64,000 nt of DNA, from contig NZ_BAZW01000001.1 in assembly GCF_000974365.1 (NCBI RefSeq), positions 273,448 to 337,447 on the forward strand. The letters are read 5' to 3'. Shown here piece after piece: positions 61,816 through 64,000 of this stretch. The notes under the pieces were generated by a model, which had not been told where the DNA came from, ran no database searches, and saw only the letters and a program-made list of their open reading frames with translations. Position 1 is the first letter of the stretch. Every line of letters starts with the position of its first letter. The position numbers were made by a program, and so were the translations under genes. The DNA is from Geofilum rubicundum JCM 15548 (GTDB taxonomy: Bacteria > Bacteroidota > Bacteroidia > Bacteroidales > Marinilabiliaceae).

Positions 61816-63009
61816 TCAGGGTTGTAGCATGTTGAGGGCCACCCATGTCATTAATCCGCAGGAAGTTTCCAACGATTTCTCGTTGAGATTGAAACGGGGC
61901 GTGTGCAATGCCCCGGTTTCTCCATCGTTTTGGCGCACGCCAAAACGGTAAAAGGTCGCCGGGAATTCCTGACTGTAAAATCCAAAGTCTTCTGCCGTCA
62001 TCCTGGTTTCCATGGTTTCGACATGTGCCTTGCCCAGATATTCGGTGGCCAGTTCCTGTGCCCTGGCAGTTACCTCCTCATTGTTGAGAACCATGGGATA
62101 ACCGTCCTTGATATCCACTTCGGCCCTGCATCCATAAGTCGCTGCAGTGGTCTCAGCTATGTGCCGGATCTTATCTTTGATCCTACTGCGCCAATCTTCA
62201 TTCATGGTCCGTAAAGTGCCGGCAATGGCTACTTCTTCGGGGATAATGTTGGTGGCTCCCTTTCCCTCGATGTGACCGAAAGAAAGAACGGTGGGGATGT
62301 TGGCAGGGACAATTCTGCTCACAATTTGCTGCAAATTGACAATGACCTGCGAGGCTGCCAGGATGGTATCATTGAGTGTATGGGGCATGGCGGCGTGTCC
62401 ACCCTTCCCGTTCACGGTTATATAGACTTCATCTCCTGAGGCCATGTACATGCCTTTTTTAAAACCCACGTTACCGCTGGCCATTTCGGGCAGGACGTGC
62501 TGACCAATGATGAGATCCGGTCGGGGATGATTCAGGGCGCCTTCTTTCAGAATGAGTGATGCACCTCCTGGAAATTTTTCTTCGCCGGGTTGAAATATTA
62601 AAAGGATGGTGCCTCCCCATTGCTTTTTTAGGCGGTTCAGAATGATTCCTGTACCCAGGAGGGACGCAGAATGGGCGTCGTGCCCACAAGCATGCATGAC
62701 CCCGTTGTTTTGAGAGGCAAAGGGCAGTCCGGTCGCCTCCCTTATGGGCAGTGCGTCCATGTCGGCCCGCAGAGCAATCGTTCTGCCTGTCCCCCTTTCT
62801 CCCTGGATGGTAGCAATGATGCCTGTCCCGGCAATGCCCTCTCTGATAGGAATGTCATGATTACGGAGGATTTGGGAAATATACCTGGCTGTTTCATTTT
62901 CTTCAAAGGACAATTCCGGATTTTGGTGAAGCTGCCGTCTGTAAGTAAGCAGGTCCTTATAGATTTCTTGTGTTAATTTTTGGATGGTTTCCCTATCAAT
63001 GTTATGCAT
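61816..63009 (-). CDS. M20-family N-acyl-amino-acid amidohydrolase
   Basis: A 397-residue M20D metallo-amidohydrolase of the hippurate hydrolase/IAA-amino-acid hydrolase group. Metal-binding motifs are RADMDALPIRE (about residues 81-91) and VMHACGHDAHSASLLG (about 104-119), followed by FQPGEEKFPGGAS with the catalytic Glu pair (about 139-144). The dimerisation lid domain is GKGGHAAMPHTLNDTI (about 196-211), and the final metal His region is MTAEDFGFYSQEFPATFY (about 340-357). Such enzymes release amino acids from N-acyl conjugates; the natural acyl group is not decided. It is a single gene on the minus strand, downstream of the TlpA-like gene and separated from it by a strong terminator. Confidence 0.93.
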   Translation of the reverse strand: MHNIDRETIQKLTQEIYKDLLTYRRQLHQNPELSFEENETARYISQILRNHDIPIREGIAGTGIIATIQGERGTGRTIALRADMDALPIREATGLPFASQNNGVMHACGHDAHSASLLGTGIILNRLKKQWGGTILLIFQPGEEKFPGGASLILKEGALNHPRPDLIIGQHVLPEMASGNVGFKKGMYMASGDEVYITVNGKGGHAAMPHTLNDTILAASQVIVNLQQIVSRIVPANIPTVLSFGHIEGKGATNIIPEEVAIAGTLRTMNEDWRSRIKDKIRHIAETTAATYGCRAEVDIKDGYPMVLNNEEVTARAQELATEYLGKAHVETMETRMTAEDFGFYSQEFPATFYRFGVRQNDGETGALHTPRFNLNEKSLETSCGLMTWVALNMLQP

Positions 63010-63076
63010 AAGGCTTATTTAAGTTTTTACAAAAATACACAGATGATTTTCTTTATAAAAGCAATTGGGCATTTAT

Positions 63077-63112
63077 AAAAAAGAGGCTGTCTTTTCAGAC
63101 AGCCTCTTTTTT
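63077..63112 (-). terminator. Terminator after the TlpA-like gene
   Basis: A perfect 16-bp stem (AAAAAAGAGGCTGTCT with AGACAGCCTCTTTTTT) with a TTTC loop. It lies just downstream of the minus-strand stop at 63138. Confidence 0.94.
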
Positions 63113-63137
63113 ATAAAAAGTTGATAAAGTGGGCTAT

Positions 63138-64000
63138 TTATTGTAGAAGATCTTCCAGAACCGTGATGAGTTCTTCACCTCTTATCTGCTTTTGCATGAT
63201 CTTACCATCTTTGTCCAACAACCAGGTGTTGGGAATACTTTGTACCCCGTAAGTCTGGGCCACAGTGCCCGCAGAGTCGCGCAGAAGCGTCCAGTTTAGT
63301 TCATCCTCTGCCACAGCCTGTTGCCATGCTTCGGCCGTTTGATCCAAAGATACACTCACGATTTCGAAGTTCTCTCCACCAAAGCGATCGTAAGCTCTTT
63401 TAAGAATGGGATTTTCTTCGCGACAGGGACGACACCATGCTGCCCAAAAATCAACAAATACATATTTTCCTTTAAAATCGTCGAGACTGACCTCACTTCC
63501 CTCCATGTTGGGCAGCGTAAACAAGGGGGCTTCATTGCCCACATTAAGGGCTGCTTCAGCTTCTTTTTGGGCTTTTATGGGCTCCATCATTTCCTTCAGT
63601 TGAACAACGTAAGGATGTGTGCTGAGATTGGCTTCAAGGTTGGTGGTTATTTCTTCCAGTTCTTCAAATTCAAGCGATTGGGCCATGTTCAGGGCCAAAA
63701 AGGCACCGACCACATTATCGCTGTTTTCCTTTACAAAATTGCGATAATAAGCCTGTTGCTCCTCAATAATGGTTTCCATATCGGCCATGATGCTTTCCAT
63801 GGTCGCCTGGTCGCCTTGACTCTGAGCTGCAAAGAACTCCTCACGCATTTTTTCGACCTGTTCCATGTGGGGAACTTCTTCGTTGAAGGACGCAAATAAA
63901 GTACTTAGCTCAGATCCTTTAACCTCGGCATCATCCATGCTTTCGGTATTGGCTGTGATCGTTGTATTCGTGTTTTCAAGAAAAAAGGCAATGGGGGTGC
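63138..64000 (-). CDS. TlpA-like thiol:disulfide oxidoreductase, 5' end beyond the window
   Basis: The visible 286 codons stay open to the window edge; the ATG at 63938 is internal, because upstream sequence continues the domain (PIAFFLENTNTTITA, as in DUF4369 proteins). After a helical linker (about 100 residues) comes a thioredoxin-like domain: NEAPLFTLPNMEGSEVSLDD, GKYVFVDFWAAWCRPCREEN with the redox motif CRPC, VSVSLDQTAEAWQQA, and YGVQSIPNTWLLDKDGKI with the cis-Pro. Proteins of this layout are lipoproteins or periplasmic reductases that maintain or form disulfides, some in heme protein maturation. The signal region is not visible here, so location is inferred from the family. Confidence 0.92.
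   Translation of the reverse strand, partial: TPIAFFLENTNTTITANTESMDDAEVKGSELSTLFASFNEEVPHMEQVEKMREEFFAAQSQGDQATMESIMADMETIIEEQQAYYRNFVKENSDNVVGAFLALNMAQSLEFEELEEITTNLEANLSTHPYVVQLKEMMEPIKAQKEAEAALNVGNEAPLFTLPNMEGSEVSLDDFKGKYVFVDFWAAWCRPCREENPILKRAYDRFGGENFEIVSVSLDQTAEAWQQAVAEDELNWTLLRDSAGTVAQTYGVQSIPNTWLLDKDGKIMQKQIRGEELITVLEDLLQ

Overview
The window is a stretch of core chromosome from a member of the Bacteroidota, probably Bacteroidales/Marinilabiliales-like; the genus cannot be fixed from sequence alone. The signs are exact TAnnTTTG -7 promoter boxes in front of many genes, a fused SecDF, a type III glutamine synthetase, the MurF-alanine racemase fusion, a GldB-type lipoprotein, PorT- and TlpA-like envelope proteins, and a periplasmic-propeller sensor kinase. 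I see no phage, insertion sequence, CRISPR array, toxin system or secretion island.

Layout. 1-9.7 kb: end of an ABC ATPase and its FtsX-type permease, secDF, a TatA/B protein, a Ca/Na antiporter, lolD, a TIGR02757 protein and a tRNA methyltransferase. 9.8-19.2 kb: a 56-residue membrane protein, mutS, four tRNAs (Gly, Leu, and Phe twice), flavodoxin, an O-methyltransferase with an M16 peptidase, gpmI and a cysteine-rich protein. 19.3-32.6 kb: yebC, a lipoprotein, an M20 dipeptidase, then a nitrogen assimilation block: asnB divergent from gltB-gltD-glnA (GSIII), with a long structured leader before gltB. 32.7-39.4 kb: mostly minus strand, with tpx, ddl, rluD, a PASTA protein, rpmH, rsmG, an ECF sigma factor and a glycosyltransferase. 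39.5-45.6 kb: tgt-lptG, a biotin-dependent carboxylase pair and asnS. 45.7-58.2 kb: an orphan propeller histidine kinase, ispE, dnaB, a YjjG-like phosphatase, a coiled-coil lipoprotein, rsmI, a conserved hypothetical, tdk and murF-alr. 58.2-64 kb: a Crp/Fnr regulator with tandem operator-like repeats, a PorT-like protein, gldB, a folate cyclo-ligase, a ferredoxin, an M20 amidohydrolase and a TlpA-like protein that runs off the window.

The main caution concerns reading frames. Ten genes, several of them normally essential (secDF, dnaB, gpmI, lptG), are broken by 13 small frame breaks. Twelve are repaired by adding one base, often next to a short homopolymer, and every repaired length and motif fits the family. 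I read these as sequencing or assembly errors, not pseudogenes, and I give the corrected gene extents.

The most interesting non-coding signals are two tandem GTGTT-N4-AACAC-like boxes at the predicted start of transcription of the Crp/Fnr gene, a 16-bp palindrome made of two face-to-face promoter boxes between tdk and a hypothetical gene, and the gltB leader, where two stems compete for the same bases. I did not find a convincing wholly new multi-gene system.
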